From: Hoeflea_A sp965204935 | GTDB taxonomy: Bacteria; Pseudomonadota; Alphaproteobacteria; Rhizobiales; Rhizobiaceae | Assembly (NCBI RefSeq): GCF_965204935.1 | Contig: NZ_CBDBFO010000002.1 | DNA: 64,000 nt | Direction: 5' to 3' (one strand) | Program-made: the position numbers and the translations under genes | In this document: piece after piece, positions 17,263-30,651 of the stretch | Layout: the number at the start of each line of letters is the position of its first letter | Position numbering within the stretch: the first letter of the stretch is position 1 | Notes under the pieces: model-generated | The model's database searches: none | What the model saw: the letters and a program-made list of their open reading frames with translations, nothing else | Told to the model about the DNA's origin: nothing

Positions 17263-17460
17263 TCACTCGACCAGATCAAGCCGCGCCGCCCTCAGCAATT
17301 CGGTCTCCGCTCGGCGCCGTTTTTTTGGGTGGGGGGGCGCACCCGCACAACGACCGGCCTTGATCCTCTGACGGCGAACTTGTGCAAGTTCGTAACTCGC
17401 CTGCATCCGCATCAAGTGTTCTGCAGTACCCCAGCTTATATCCTCCAGCGCCAGTGCCAT
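17263..17460 (-). CDS. hypothetical 65-residue protein in the methyltransferase operon
   Basis: The frame encodes SWGTAEHLMRMQASYELAQV and continues to a basic end (KKRRRAETELLRAARLDLVE). It ends 12 bases before the methyltransferase ATG and starts 18 bases after the DUF4238 stop. It contains adjacent runs of 7 C and 7 A (minus strand) that are prone to slippage. I do not recognise the family. It may be a small DNA-binding or control protein, or the end of a longer gene broken by the runs, or not a gene; the packing is the main support. Confidence 0.35.
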   Translation of the reverse strand: MALALEDISWGTAEHLMRMQASYELAQVRRQRIKAGRCAGAPPHPKKRRRAETELLRAARLDLVE

Positions 17461-17478
17461 GTTGGCGGATAACCCCGC

Positions 17479-18405
17479 TTACCGTTCAGCGGACGATTCC
17501 ACCCTTCCCGTAATCGGCCCCACGCATACTGCCTTTTTTCGAGTGATCGACTCAATCAACTTCTGACTATGCGAGGCAATCTGCTTGCTCTTTCTTGCAG
17601 CATTTTCGTTAATCTGACGTACTTTTTCGGAGGCAACGTCGATCCTCAATGGAATTTCATTTTTGGGATCACGACACAATAAAAGGGCATGTTTTGGTGA
17701 AATCGGCATGAATATGCAGGACTTTTCATTCAAAAGTGGGCCAGAAAAATATATCATTGAACTTGAGAGAATATACGCGTGATTTGTGGAGATTACCCCC
17801 CACCGAGGAATAAAATCACTTAAAACCGAGCGGAACTCAGGTGACATTTCAGTCGTTGCAGCCCGAACGCGCACCTCACGGCCCATGCGCTTCAATGCAT
17901 CAGGATCGTTTTGAGCAACTTCCGTTTCCCGTCGCTCCTGATTCCTTGGATCATCACTGGGGAGTTGGCTCAGTTCAGCCAATGCTTCGGCTACGCAATT
18001 TCGACCAAGCTCTTCATCATCATATTTTTCGAAAGCTTCAGGTGTGCGCCAGAGCATATCGATTACAGCTTGTAGCAAAGAACAAAGTGGTTCGCCCTCG
18101 AACACAGGAGGCTTTCCATCATTCAAGTCACTGATTATTGATTGAAGTATCCCACCTAAATAGTTATCAAGTTTGCCGTAAAATTCTCTTTCGACCCTAT
18201 CTGAAAGTTCACCATCTGCATCTGACACGGTATAGAAGTTGCTTTTGTAGAATGCTTTATCTATGTGCTTGAGGTAAGGCTCACAAAAAGAGCCGTTTTC
18301 ATCACTTCGCTCAGAATACCACACTTTATCTGAGTGGCCTTCAGCTAGGAATTGTTTCTGTAGAAACTTCGGTACGTAATGATGGTTTTTACTGCGCCTT
18401 GACAA
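17479..18405 (-). CDS. DUF4238 domain-containing protein
   Basis: The 308-residue protein begins SKNHHYVPKFLQKQFL, the invariant opening of DUF4238 proteins. A central region follows with EPLCSLLQAVIDMLWRTPEAF, and NHAYILSSSMIYFSGPLL in the second half (W.. F.P..P.H). The function of the family is unknown. The start appears to be TTG at 18405, since HHYVP must lie near the N-terminus; the ribosome site is weak (GGTAAGAA). It lies 3 bases after the stop of the Rpn-like remnant and leads into the methyltransferase cluster. GC content is visibly lower than in the core genes, suggesting acquisition. Confidence 0.75.
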   Translation of the reverse strand: MSRRSKNHHYVPKFLQKQFLAEGHSDKVWYSERSDENGSFCEPYLKHIDKAFYKSNFYTVSDADGELSDRVEREFYGKLDNYLGGILQSIISDLNDGKPPVFEGEPLCSLLQAVIDMLWRTPEAFEKYDDEELGRNCVAEALAELSQLPSDDPRNQERRETEVAQNDPDALKRMGREVRVRAATTEMSPEFRSVLSDFIPRWGVISTNHAYILSSSMIYFSGPLLNEKSCIFMPISPKHALLLCRDPKNEIPLRIDVASEKVRQINENAARKSKQIASHSQKLIESITRKKAVCVGPITGRVESSAER

Positions 18406-18408
18406 TTC

Positions 18409-18733
18409 TTACCGACCCTTCCCAAACACCGCCTTGCGGCTTTCGGCATCCATCACCCGTTCGATCCACGCATCGAGCTGGTCGAGGTCGGCCCCGACGA
18501 TCCGGTCCAGAACGGCCTGACCCAAGGGACCAAACCGACGCTCAAGCAGGCGGGTAAAGCCCTCCGATTTACCCTTGGCCAGCGCCCAGGCTTCACCTGC
18601 GGCAAGCTCGCTCGCTTCGCCCTCGGCTCTGAGTTTTTCCATGATGGTTCCCAAGACACCCTCCGTCTGGTCGGCCCCGGCGGCGGCGAGCTTATCTTCC
18701 AGTTCGTCCCGCGCCGCGCCCCGTGCTGTATCG
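18409..18733 (-). pseudogene. Rpn/YhgA-like nuclease, C-terminal remnant interrupted by IS21
   Basis: The C-terminal piece reads ARGAARDELEDKLAAAGADQ on to LLERRFGPLGQAVLDRI and then LDQLDAWIERVMDAES. This is the DUF4351-type tail found in Rpn-family recombination-promoting nucleases. Bridging the IS21 by dropping one GTATCG copy joins it in frame to SFQDQLAVYIRD at 21499-21545. Upstream of that a TGA closes the frame, so the N-terminal nuclease domain is gone. This is a doubly broken gene. Confidence 0.7.
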
Positions 18734-19019
18734 TGCGCATTCCGGCCAATCCGGCCACCTGTTCCGGTTTATTGCGGCCACCGAATCCGGCTCATTGCGG
18801 CCACTTCCGCGTCTGGCATTGTGGACGGCGCGATCAACCCTTCTGGATGGGTTTCTTGATGTCAGCACTTTGGCCTTTCGTCAAGCACGGTGCAGGCCGT
18901 CCCGGTAGTCCCCAGGAGGGACCCGCGCGCGGCGCGAAGAGACCGGCACGAGTCTATCGCAGCGGCGCGCGTGGGAGGCCCCTGTGGACCCACCGGGGCG
19001 GGCGTGAGGTTCGTTCGGA

Positions 19020-19784
19020 TCATGCCGATTGCTCCTGTTCAGTTTGATTGCCTTGCGATTTGCGCATCGAGGGCCCATCGAGTTCGAGCCGGTATGCGTT
19101 GTGAGAAATTCGGTCCATAATCGCGTCGCCGAATGTGGGCTCATCAATAACGTCATGCCAAGTGTGCACCGGCAGTTGACTCGTGATCATTGTCGAGCCG
19201 GCACCGTGGCGGTCTTCGATGATTTCCAGGAGATCGCGCCGCTGGCTGGCATTGAGACGATCGGGGCCCCAGTCATCGAGGATCAGCAGATCGGCCTTGA
19301 CGAGCGTCCGGAACAAGCGCGGGAACCGACCATCGCCATGCGCCAGTTCGAGTTCGGCGAAGAGCCGCGGCACACGCTTGTAAAGGACCGTGTAGCCATG
19401 GCGGCATGCATTTTGACCGAGGGCGCAGCCAAGCCAGGTTTTGCCGACCCCGCACGGCCCGGTAATCAGCAGGCAACGGTGATGTCTGATCCAGTTGCAG
19501 GTTGCCAACTGCTGGAACAATGCCTTGTCGAGCTTACGGGACGCGCGGTAATCGACGTCTTCTATCGAGGCGCCAACATGGCGCAACCTGGCGGCCCGTA
19601 ATCGCGTATTGAAGCGTTTGGTGCTGCGGTTTGCTGTTTCCCGATCGAGCAACAGTCCCAGCCATTCGGGGTGGCTGAGATCGGCAGCCCGGTCTTGTGC
19701 CTGCAGCTCGACAAAGGCGTCGGCCATGCCGTCCAGTTTGAGTTCTTTCAACTGGTCGAGGGTTGGATGGTTGAGCAATTTCAT
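19020..19784 (-). CDS. istB: IS21 helper ATPase IstB
   Basis: This is a DnaA/DnaC-like AAA+ ATPase of 254 residues. The Walker A is in CLLITGPCGVGKTWLGCALG (about residues 108-120), the Walker B in ADLLILDDWGPDRL (about 165), and the sensor region in STMITSQLPVHTWHDVI. IstB assembles on DNA and stimulates the IstA transposase and target selection. It starts 6 bases after istA, as in other IS21 elements. No defects are visible. Confidence 0.92.
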   Translation of the reverse strand: MKLLNHPTLDQLKELKLDGMADAFVELQAQDRAADLSHPEWLGLLLDRETANRSTKRFNTRLRAARLRHVGASIEDVDYRASRKLDKALFQQLATCNWIRHHRCLLITGPCGVGKTWLGCALGQNACRHGYTVLYKRVPRLFAELELAHGDGRFPRLFRTLVKADLLILDDWGPDRLNASQRRDLLEIIEDRHGAGSTMITSQLPVHTWHDVIDEPTFGDAIMDRISHNAYRLELDGPSMRKSQGNQTEQEQSA

Positions 19785-19790
19785 TTCCTT

Positions 19791-21320
19791 TCAATGGAAG
19801 TAGCCTGAGCCACGGATGTTTTGATGGAGGATCGGCGGCCCGTCCGTGGCTTTTTCGGGCCGTTTGCGATCGAGATTGTTCTTGAGGATGGAATTGACGG
19901 AGGTGTAGGAGTGCGCCCCGATGTCGATGGCGCGGCCGCATGCCGCCTCGAGGCGCTGCGCTCCATGCTGCGGCGCGAGCTTCACGATGCCGATACAGGC
20001 GCGGAACCCCTGAACGGGATGGGGTTTTTCGCGCAGGATGATTTCGACCAGGGCCTGGGTGGTCGGGCCGACTTTGCCAGCCTGGCGCTTGATACTTTCA
20101 GGTGTCCACTCGGCGTAATGGCGATGGTTGGCCGGCATGTGCTCGAGCACGGTTGTATGTCGTCTGTTACCTGGACCGCGCAGATGGCTGGCAACACGAT
20201 TGCCCCGATCGAAGATCTCGACGGTGCGCTCGGTGGAGCGGACCCACAGTTTTTTGCGTAGAAGCGTGTGAGGCACCGAGTAGTAGTGCTTGTCCACTTC
20301 AACGTGATAATCAAGGCCGGCACGGCATTCCTTCCACGCTGCATATTCGTATGGATCCTGCGGCAGTGCTTTCAGTGCCGGCCTGTCAAGGTCTTCGAAC
20401 AGTTCCCGCCGGCTGCCGCCAAGATGGCGCGTCACGCGGTTGTTGAGCTTTTCGAGCAGTTCGCGGACCGCCGCATTCACATCCGTCAGCGAGAAGAATT
20501 GCCGGTTCCTGAGTGCGGCGAGGATCCAGCGCTCCGCCACCAACACCGACGTCTCGACTTTTGCCTTGTCCCGAGGCTTTTTCGGCCTTGCCGGGACCAC
20601 GACCGTTCCGTAGTGCCTTGCAAGATCGCAATAGGTGCGATTGATCGCCGGCTCATGGAAACAGGCCTTGGTGATGCCGGATTTCAAATTGTCGCACACC
20701 ACAAGGTCGGTAACGCCGGCAAAGAACGCGAAGGCACGACCATGTGATCCCGTCCAGTCGGACAGGCTCTGCGTCATGGTCGCTTCGGCATAGGTGTAGC
20801 TGGACGCACCCAGGCAAGCGACAAAGAGTTGCGCCTCATGCACTTCGCCGGTGAGCCCGTTGATGATCGGAATCGTTTGGCCGGCATAGTCAACGAACAT
20901 CTTCTCGCCAGCGGTATGGGTCTGCCGCATGGTCGGCGACAGCTTGCCCTTCCATTGACGATAAAGCTGGTAGAATTGCGTGCGCCCAAGCCCGTCAGGA
21001 TGAGCGGTGCGGTACTCTTCCCACAGCAACAGCAAGGTCACACCGGGGCGCCGCAGCTCGCGGTGAATACAGGCCCAGTCGGGCAGGCTTGGCTTCTTCG
21101 CCTTGACCACCACCGGAAACAAGCGCCGCTGAAGCGCCTCATCGCTCAAATCGGAAGGCAACGGCCAATTCAGGCCAGCCTGCTGCGCCCGCCGGACCGT
21201 CTCGCCAACACTCGTTCGCCCGACGCCCACACTGACGGCAATCTTGCGGTTCGACAAACCTTCAGCATTGAGCCGAAGCACATCTCTGATCTTACGCATG
21301 GGTAATCTTTCCCTGGCCAT
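19791..21320 (-). CDS. istA: IS21 transposase IstA
   Basis: The DDE integrase-type transposase has about 509 residues. An N-terminal helix-turn-helix (RKIRDVLRLNAEGLSNRKIA) is followed by the rve integrase core with GEKMFVDYAGQTIPI (first aspartate), FFAGVTDLVVCDNLKSGITK (second) and KPRDKAKVETSVLVAERWIL (glutamate). A C-terminal beta domain comes after. The ATG at 21320 is used; a GTG nine bases upstream is also possible. The first 30 codons are duplicated in the relic at 9967-10161. Confidence 0.92.
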   Translation of the reverse strand: MARERLPMRKIRDVLRLNAEGLSNRKIAVSVGVGRTSVGETVRRAQQAGLNWPLPSDLSDEALQRRLFPVVVKAKKPSLPDWACIHRELRRPGVTLLLLWEEYRTAHPDGLGRTQFYQLYRQWKGKLSPTMRQTHTAGEKMFVDYAGQTIPIINGLTGEVHEAQLFVACLGASSYTYAEATMTQSLSDWTGSHGRAFAFFAGVTDLVVCDNLKSGITKACFHEPAINRTYCDLARHYGTVVVPARPKKPRDKAKVETSVLVAERWILAALRNRQFFSLTDVNAAVRELLEKLNNRVTRHLGGSRRELFEDLDRPALKALPQDPYEYAAWKECRAGLDYHVEVDKHYYSVPHTLLRKKLWVRSTERTVEIFDRGNRVASHLRGPGNRRHTTVLEHMPANHRHYAEWTPESIKRQAGKVGPTTQALVEIILREKPHPVQGFRACIGIVKLAPQHGAQRLEAACGRAIDIGAHSYTSVNSILKNNLDRKRPEKATDGPPILHQNIRGSGYFH

Positions 21321-21625
21321 CCTCGCCACCTTTGCTGTTGAAAAGGCGCAAGAATGCCCGTGTTTCAGATCACCCAGAAAGGTTGATCACCGTTGTCCAC
21401 AAGCTGGCCGCAATGAGCCGGATTCGGTGGCCGCAATAAACCGGAATAGATGGCCGGATTGAACCGGATTCAGTGGCCGGAATGAGCCGGATTGCGCAGT
21501 ATCGCGAATATACACCGCAAGCTGGTCCTGAAATGATGACGACTTCAGCTTCGATCACGGATGGAAGCTAGAACCTGTTGCGGATACATGAGGAGCCTTA
21601 CGAGATTGAATTAGATAATTCAGTT

Positions 21626-22198
21626 TCACGCTGCGAGAGCCGTAGGCAGTGGGCGCAAAAAGCAGAGTTTAACTGCAACGGACCCGTAGGGCGTTTCAAT
21701 GTTTAGTGATACATCCTGTCTGGCGGGAATGCGCACATTGACCGGGAACATGTATTCAGCGGGCTGAGGAGGTACACCTTGAACAAGAGGAACGCCTGGC
21801 GCCACCGTTAGCTTCAGGCGCACATCCATAGAGTTGGAATTGTCTCGGCATGGTTCATAGGTGCCATCGTATGAAACGCCGCCATCGTGTCCAAATACCA
21901 CTCCATCCAAAAATACAAGAGCTGCCACGCCATTTCCGTCTGTTCCAACATATTCAATCGAGTACATTCCATCGTACATGATCTGGTTCTCCTTATGGAT
22001 GCGTGCAAACTCGCGCGCCTGAAGTGCGCGAGGTAACGACTGCAGAAGATTGATGTATGCGGCCGTCGAATTCGGAACTTCTCGATCTCCTGAGCACCAC
22101 ATGTTTACGGCGCGTGTGGTGACGCCCAGCAGAAGTGCGAATTGCTTTGGGTTTAGACAAAGTGCGTCTAAAGCGTCGGTGAGTTGCTTTGAATTCAT
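21626..22198 (-). CDS. HTH domain fused to a GrlR-like regulatory domain
   Basis: In this 190-residue protein residues 1-50 form a helix-turn-helix (ALCLNPKQFALLLGVTTRAV followed by NMWCSGDREVPN), as in small Cro-like regulators. The rest resembles the GrlR family (MYDGMYSIEYVG, a gain-of-strand pattern with VVFGHDGGVSYDGTYEP, and a terminal IETPYGSVAVKLCFL), a lipocalin-like fold known from the enteropathogenic E. coli type III secretion repressor. The ATG at 22198 has GGGAAATC upstream. No type III secretion genes are in view. GrlR-like assignment is by eye; the HTH part is more certain. Confidence 0.55.
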   Translation of the reverse strand: MNSKQLTDALDALCLNPKQFALLLGVTTRAVNMWCSGDREVPNSTAAYINLLQSLPRALQAREFARIHKENQIMYDGMYSIEYVGTDGNGVAALVFLDGVVFGHDGGVSYDGTYEPCRDNSNSMDVRLKLTVAPGVPLVQGVPPQPAEYMFPVNVRIPARQDVSLNIETPYGSVAVKLCFLRPLPTALAA

Positions 22199-22230
22199 GA
22201 TTTCCCGTGTACGACAAAAACCGGCGCGAG

Positions 22231-23248
22231 TCAACATTGTTCTTTATCAGAAGAACATGACAAACGTAACCGGAAGAACGGAAAACCATTTCTTGCGCGA
22301 ACGGCACGCCTCAGCTTGGAATTCAAGGCTTCTATGGCGTTTGTCGTATATAGAATTCGACGGACGTCGAAAGGAAGGGCAGAAAATGGCACAACTTCGC
22401 TCCACGCGCGTCGCCAGCTCTGCACGATCGCCGGATATTTCTTGCCCCAAAAGCTCGCTTCGAAGTCAGCCAGCGCGGTTTCCCCTTCCTGTGCCAGAGT
22501 CTGGGTCTGAGGAGATGGACAATACAGGTCTGAACCGTTGTTTCCGGAAAGACGGCACTTCAGGCCGTCGACGACGGCAAGCAGAATATCTTCGACGCCG
22601 CGATTCTTCAGTTCGTTCATCACCCGCAGCCAGAACTTGGCGCCTTCGTTTTGCTCGATCCACAGTCCGAGGATCTCCTTCGTTCCGTCGGCACGAACAC
22701 CCGGGGCGATATGAACGGCTTTGTTGCGGACCAGACCTTCGTCGCGGATCTTCACTCTGGGGATAGATCGCCTCCAGAGGCCGGCCCTGCCAGGCAGCAA
22801 CCTCTTCGAGAATGGCGTCGGTCACGGTGCTGATCAGTTCCGGTGAAACGTCGATGCCGTACAATTCCTGCAGATGTCCGACGATCTCACGGGTGCTCAT
22901 GCCACGGGCATACATGGAGACGATCTTGTCGTTGAAACCGGGGAAACGGCGCTGGTATTTGCAAATCAGTTGCGGACCGAAGCGCGATTGCCGGTCACGC
23001 GGAACGTCCAGCTCAAATTCACCGCTGTCTGTCATCACCGTCTTGCGGCCGTAGCAATTGCGCTTGTTGCCGCTCTCATCGTCGCTGTCGAGGTGATGAT
23101 CCATTTCGGCATTCAGGGCCCGTTCGGCAAAGGCCCTTTTCAAATCATCCAGCAGACCGTTCGAGTCGAACACTGTTTGCGGGTCCGCGTCAGCCAGAAG
23201 CTGGTCCACAAGGGCATCTGAAATCTTCGGTTGTTTGCGTCGAGCCAT
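22231..23248 (-). pseudogene. IS256-family transposase, frameshifted and deleted
   Basis: The 5' part (about 160 codons) is a normal IS256 start: GLLDDLKRAFAERALNAEMD, the SGNKRNCYGRKTVMTDSGEF block, and ELYGIDVSPELISTVTDAIL. Near 22760 the frame shifts, and similarity continues in another frame: VHIAPGVRADGTKEILGLWI, DILLAVVDGLK, then YPAIVQSWRRAWSEV and RILYTTNAIEALNSKLRRAV. Between these the segment after VVDGLK that normally contains the second catalytic region is garbled and shortened, and the 3' end is cut. The element cannot code a working transposase. It sits between the GrlR-like gene and the rRNA operon. Confidence 0.88.
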
Positions 23249-23445
23249 GGGAGATCTCCTTTTTTCCCACTATGGCCACCCAAACACGAATTTGCTGACA
23301 CTCCCGAAGACGGGCAAGCAGGCGTCTCCGATTTGTGATGAGAGGTCTGCTTTGCACTCCCTGAAGAGGCCAGCAACCGACATCATGAAAGGCGCAGTTC
23401 ACCCGGGCAGAGCAGCAGCCCTTTATGTTCTCTATCTAAAGCAGA

Positions 23446-23463
23446 GGCCGCCTCGCGGCGGCC
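23446..23463 (-). terminator. GC-rich hairpin after the rRNA operon
   Basis: ggccgcc/ggcggcc forms a 7-bp stem with a 4-base loop, 45 bases beyond tRNA-fMet in the operon direction. It is followed on the minus strand by TCTGCTTTAG, a weak T tract. It is the best terminator candidate for the rRNA transcript. Confidence 0.45.
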
Positions 23464-23507
23464 TAAGTAATTGTTATATATCACATTCTATGGAGTTATA
23501 ACGGAAG

Positions 23508-23584
<77 letters not shown>

Positions 23585-23699
23585 TCAAATTGTGTTGTTC
23601 TGCCCTTCATGCCGAAAGTACAAGCGCACCGCAATTGGTGCTGGAAGAGGCCTGGTTCGGAACATCCTTAAGAGAAGATTTTGTTTTGCTTTTTACGGA

Positions 23700-23814
23700 C
23701 CTGGCGGTGCCCTACTCTCCCGCGTCTTGAGACGAAGTACCATTGGCGCAGGGGTGTTTCACGGCCGTGTTCGGGATGGGAACGGGTGCAGGCACCCCGC
23801 CATAACCACCAGGT
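23700..23814 (-). rRNA. rrf: 5S ribosomal RNA
   Basis: The minus strand reads ACCTGGTGGTTATGGCGGGG at the start and ends GGGCACCGCCAGG, with the conserved CCCGAACACGGCCGTGAAAC region inside. Ends are estimated to within a few bases from the closing stem. Confidence 0.93.
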
Positions 23815-23848
23815 CGGCAAAGAGCAAAGTTTGAGAAGCTGGGATTTT

Positions 23849-23895
23849 GCCGGATGCCCAAAAGGTTGTTCGACTTTTTGGGCGAGCGATCCGGC
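23849..23895 (-). repeat. Processing-like hairpin H1 (23S-5S spacer)
   Basis: The outer stem is gccggat/atccggc; the inner stem is built from cccaaaa/tttttggg around a tgttcg loop. It belongs to the family with 27424-27472, 27644-27692 and 28734-28771. The outer-stem sequence differs between copies but stays paired. Confidence 0.75.
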
Positions 23896-23903
23896 GGATT
23901 ATC

Positions 23904-24129
23904 TGTCCTCACGGTTGATCGCGGCTTTGCCGCTAACCTCCGGACGGGGCGGGCCACTTGGCCCGACGCGCAGTCGCGCTTGCGGTGCGTTGCACCGTAA
24001 TCTTTTCCCCTGACAAACCGTGTAAGGGAAAAGAATTCGAAGCCGAAGGCTTCGCAAGGCCGACCGGCCGTCGCCGCTGATGCGGCGCGCCCGCGCAGCG
24101 CAGCCCGCAGGGCGTACGCGCGTGAGCGA
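23904..24129 (-). repeat. rRNA-operon repeat element, copy A (23S-5S spacer)
   Basis: This 226-bp palindrome-rich element starts TGTCCTCACG and ends CGTGAGCG, read on the plus strand. It aligns along its length with copy B inside the 23S gene (shared ggccacttggcccgacgcgc and ttcgcaaggccgaccgg) and, inverted, with copies C and D. Confidence 0.8.
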
Positions 24130-24185
24130 GAACAGTGTTCAAGCGCTATGCGCTTGAAGATGGGCATTGGTAATGGGAACGATCA

Positions 24186-27237
<3,052 letters not shown>

Positions 27238-27423
27238 GTCCTCATTGCCAATGCCCATCCCTGGTGGTTTCGATGCCTTATCCTTCTCGCTTGCGCTCGA
27301 AGGGGACCGAAACAAGTCATGCGGCAAACCCGAAAGCCTGCTGCAATCTCCAACCACACCGCGACCCGCTGTTAAGGGTGCAACATGATCAGTCCGGCAA
27401 GCCCGAAGGCAGCCGTACTCAAC

Positions 27424-27472
27424 GTCCAGATGCCCAAAAAGTTGTTCGACTTTTTGGACAAGCGATCTGGAC
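27424..27472 (-). repeat. Processing-like hairpin H2 (upstream of 23S)
   Basis: The outer stem is gtccagat/atctggac and the inner stem ccaaaaagt/actttttgg with a tgttcg-type loop. It lies about 190 bases before the 23S 5' end in the transcript. Confidence 0.75.
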
Positions 27473-27643
27473 CACCAAAAAATGATATTGGCTTAATTTT
27501 TGATGTGTTTTTAGCGGGAACACGCCGAGCGTTCCCAAAACACATCAGACCAGCTTCTCGAGATGTGTCCAATGACGCGCGGTCAGGCAACGCCAATCGT
27601 TATGATATGATCAGATGCAAATTCGAACGGTCAGTGTGACCAC

Positions 27644-27692
27644 GTCCAGATGCCCAAAAAGTCTCCCGACTTTTTGGATAAGCTATCTGGAC
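27644..27692 (-). repeat. Processing-like hairpin H3 (tRNA-Ala to 23S spacer)
   Basis: It has the same outer stem as H2 (gtccagat/atctggac), while the loop reads ctcccg instead of tgttcg. The stem is kept and the loop is free to vary. Confidence 0.75.
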
Positions 27693-27870
27693 AAACAAAA
27701 ATGCAAACAATCAAAATCAATCATCCGACATGACTGCTCCGGCGAGGGTGTAAACCCGCCATGATGGAACAGCTTTCAGACACTATCTTCTCTTCACAAT
27801 GTATGCAGAACAGGCACCGCAAAAGCAGTGCAAACCTTATTTCTTCAGGATGAGGATCTCTGTTTTCTAT

Positions 27871-28084
27871 CGCTCACGCGCCGTACCGCACATCTGCGAT
27901 GTGCTGGCGCTGCGCGGGCGCGCCGCAAAAGCGGCGACGGCCAGTCGGCCTTGCCAAGCCTTCGGCTTGGAGCCCTTTTGACCATGACAGTCCAACCGTA
28001 AGGCACCCAACGCGCACAAGCGTGCGCCGGCGATCGTTCGCCGCCCCGTCCGGAGCCAGCCCGAAGGGCGTACGGCGTGAGGAC
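27871..28084 (-). repeat. rRNA-operon repeat element, copy C (between 23S and tRNA-Ala)
   Basis: This 214-bp element starts cgctcacg and ends cgtgaggaca, read on the plus strand, so it is inverted relative to copies A and B. It is nearly identical to copy D over the block around caacgcgcacaagcgtgcgc (27995-28080 versus 28318-28401). Confidence 0.8.
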
Positions 28085-28090
28085 AGAAAA

Positions 28091-28166
28091 TGGTGGAGCT
28101 TATCGGGATCGAACCGATGACCCCCTGCTTGCAAAGCAGGTGCTCTCCCAGCTGAGCTAAAGCCCC
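28091..28166 (-). tRNA. tRNA-Ala (anticodon TGC)
   Basis: The minus-strand 76-mer starts GGGGCTTTAGCTCAGCTGGG and ends with an encoded CCA. The anticodon loop CTTTGCAAG gives TGC. It stands in the 16S-23S spacer after tRNA-Ile, the standard arrangement. Confidence 0.97.
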
Positions 28167-28193
28167 GTTGTTCTCGCTCACGCGATTTATTTT

Positions 28194-28408
28194 CGCTCAC
28201 GGCCGCACCGATCATCTTGCGATGATCTGGCCTGCGCGGGCGCGCCGCAAAAGCGGCGACGGCCACTTGGCCTTGCGAAGCCTCTCGGCTTCGAACTCTT
28301 TTGACCATGACAGGCAGTCCAGCCTGGCACCCAACGCGCACAAGCGTGCGCCGGCGATCGTTCGCCGCCCCGTCCGGAGCCAGCCCGAAGGGCGCTCGGC
28401 GTGAGGAC
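28194..28408 (-). repeat. rRNA-operon repeat element, copy D (between tRNA-Ala and tRNA-Ile)
   Basis: This 215-bp element is in the same orientation as copy C and nearly identical to it apart from the outermost stem, which differs (cgatcatc...gatgatc against cacatc...gatgtg). These are compensatory differences that keep a hairpin. Confidence 0.8.
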
Positions 28409-28419
28409 AAAACAAAGCA

Positions 28420-28496
<77 letters not shown>

Positions 28497-28733
28497 CTGC
28501 CCGCGGCAGTGATTGCAAACGGTTCGTCATCCTAAAAGAAAGAGAAACATAGGCGGCGGTAGCCGCTTTGTTGCGTGATTTGGCAGACCTTTCCTTCTCG
28601 CTTGCGCTCGAAGGGGTGCCAAATTGTCCAGATGGACAACCCAACGTCTGTATGCACGACCGTGATCTGACTGATCCGGTCTTTGTTCTAAGATGCGGAG
28701 ATGAAAGTGTTGCCGTATGGCGCGTCTGGATGC

Positions 28734-28771
28734 CCAAAAAGTTGAAGACTTTTTGGATAAGCTATCCAGAC
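28734..28771 (-). repeat. Processing-like hairpin H4 (just after 16S)
   Basis: The outer stem is gtctggat/atccagac and the inner stem ccaaaaagt/actttttgg. Compared with H2 and H3 the outer stem is changed on both arms at once so that pairing is kept. It lies 25 bases past the 16S 3' end. Confidence 0.75.
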
Positions 28772-28788
28772 CACTTAACAAGTCCTTT

Positions 28789-30282
<1,494 letters not shown>

Positions 30283-30621
30283 AGAATTCGATATTGGCTT
30301 CCTGTCACGCTTGAATCGACGAGAACTTCACACCCGGATGGCTCAAAGCCATCCAGTGTAACTTTCTCATAAAACGTGACCGCCAATGTCTCTTCATAAT
30401 CCCAATCACAATAAAGCAATCAGGAAACAGCAGACCGCCGCCCACGTTTCTCTTTCCAATATTCAATTGTCAAAAAACAAAGACGCCAAAACCGGCATCT
30501 AACCGCCCAAACCTTCCGACCCAGGCAATCCCCAAATCAAACGCAAAAAAGCGCAAAACATAGGAAACAACAAGAGCAAACAAAACCGCCGCCAGCGGCC
30601 CGCCGCCCTCGTCACACGCAG

Positions 30622-30651
30622 CTTATAAGGCCAATAAACAAAATCAGTCAA
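30622..30651 (-). promoter_or_regulatory. Probable rRNA operon promoter
   Basis: On the minus strand TTGACT (30646-30651) is followed after 18 bases by TATAAG (30622-30627) and then a GC-rich discriminator (CTGCGTGTGACG). It lies about 340 bases before 16S. The rest of the 730-base gap 30283-31012 holds the 16S leader, with a hairpin around 30341-30360, and the untranslated region of the M23 gene; no other gene is seen. Confidence 0.6.

Larger units (their letters stand above)
18734..21498 (-). mobile_element. IS21-family element, complete, with 6-bp target duplication
   Basis: Both ends start with TGCGCA and continue inward with the same cluster of multiple terminal repeats (ggtttattgcggccacc, gaatccggctcattgcgg). 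The direct repeat gtatcg lies immediately outside each end (18728-18733 and 21499-21504). The 2765-bp element has istA and istB in the normal order on the minus strand. About 280 bases of non-coding DNA with GC-rich runs separate istB from the left end. Confidence 0.92.
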
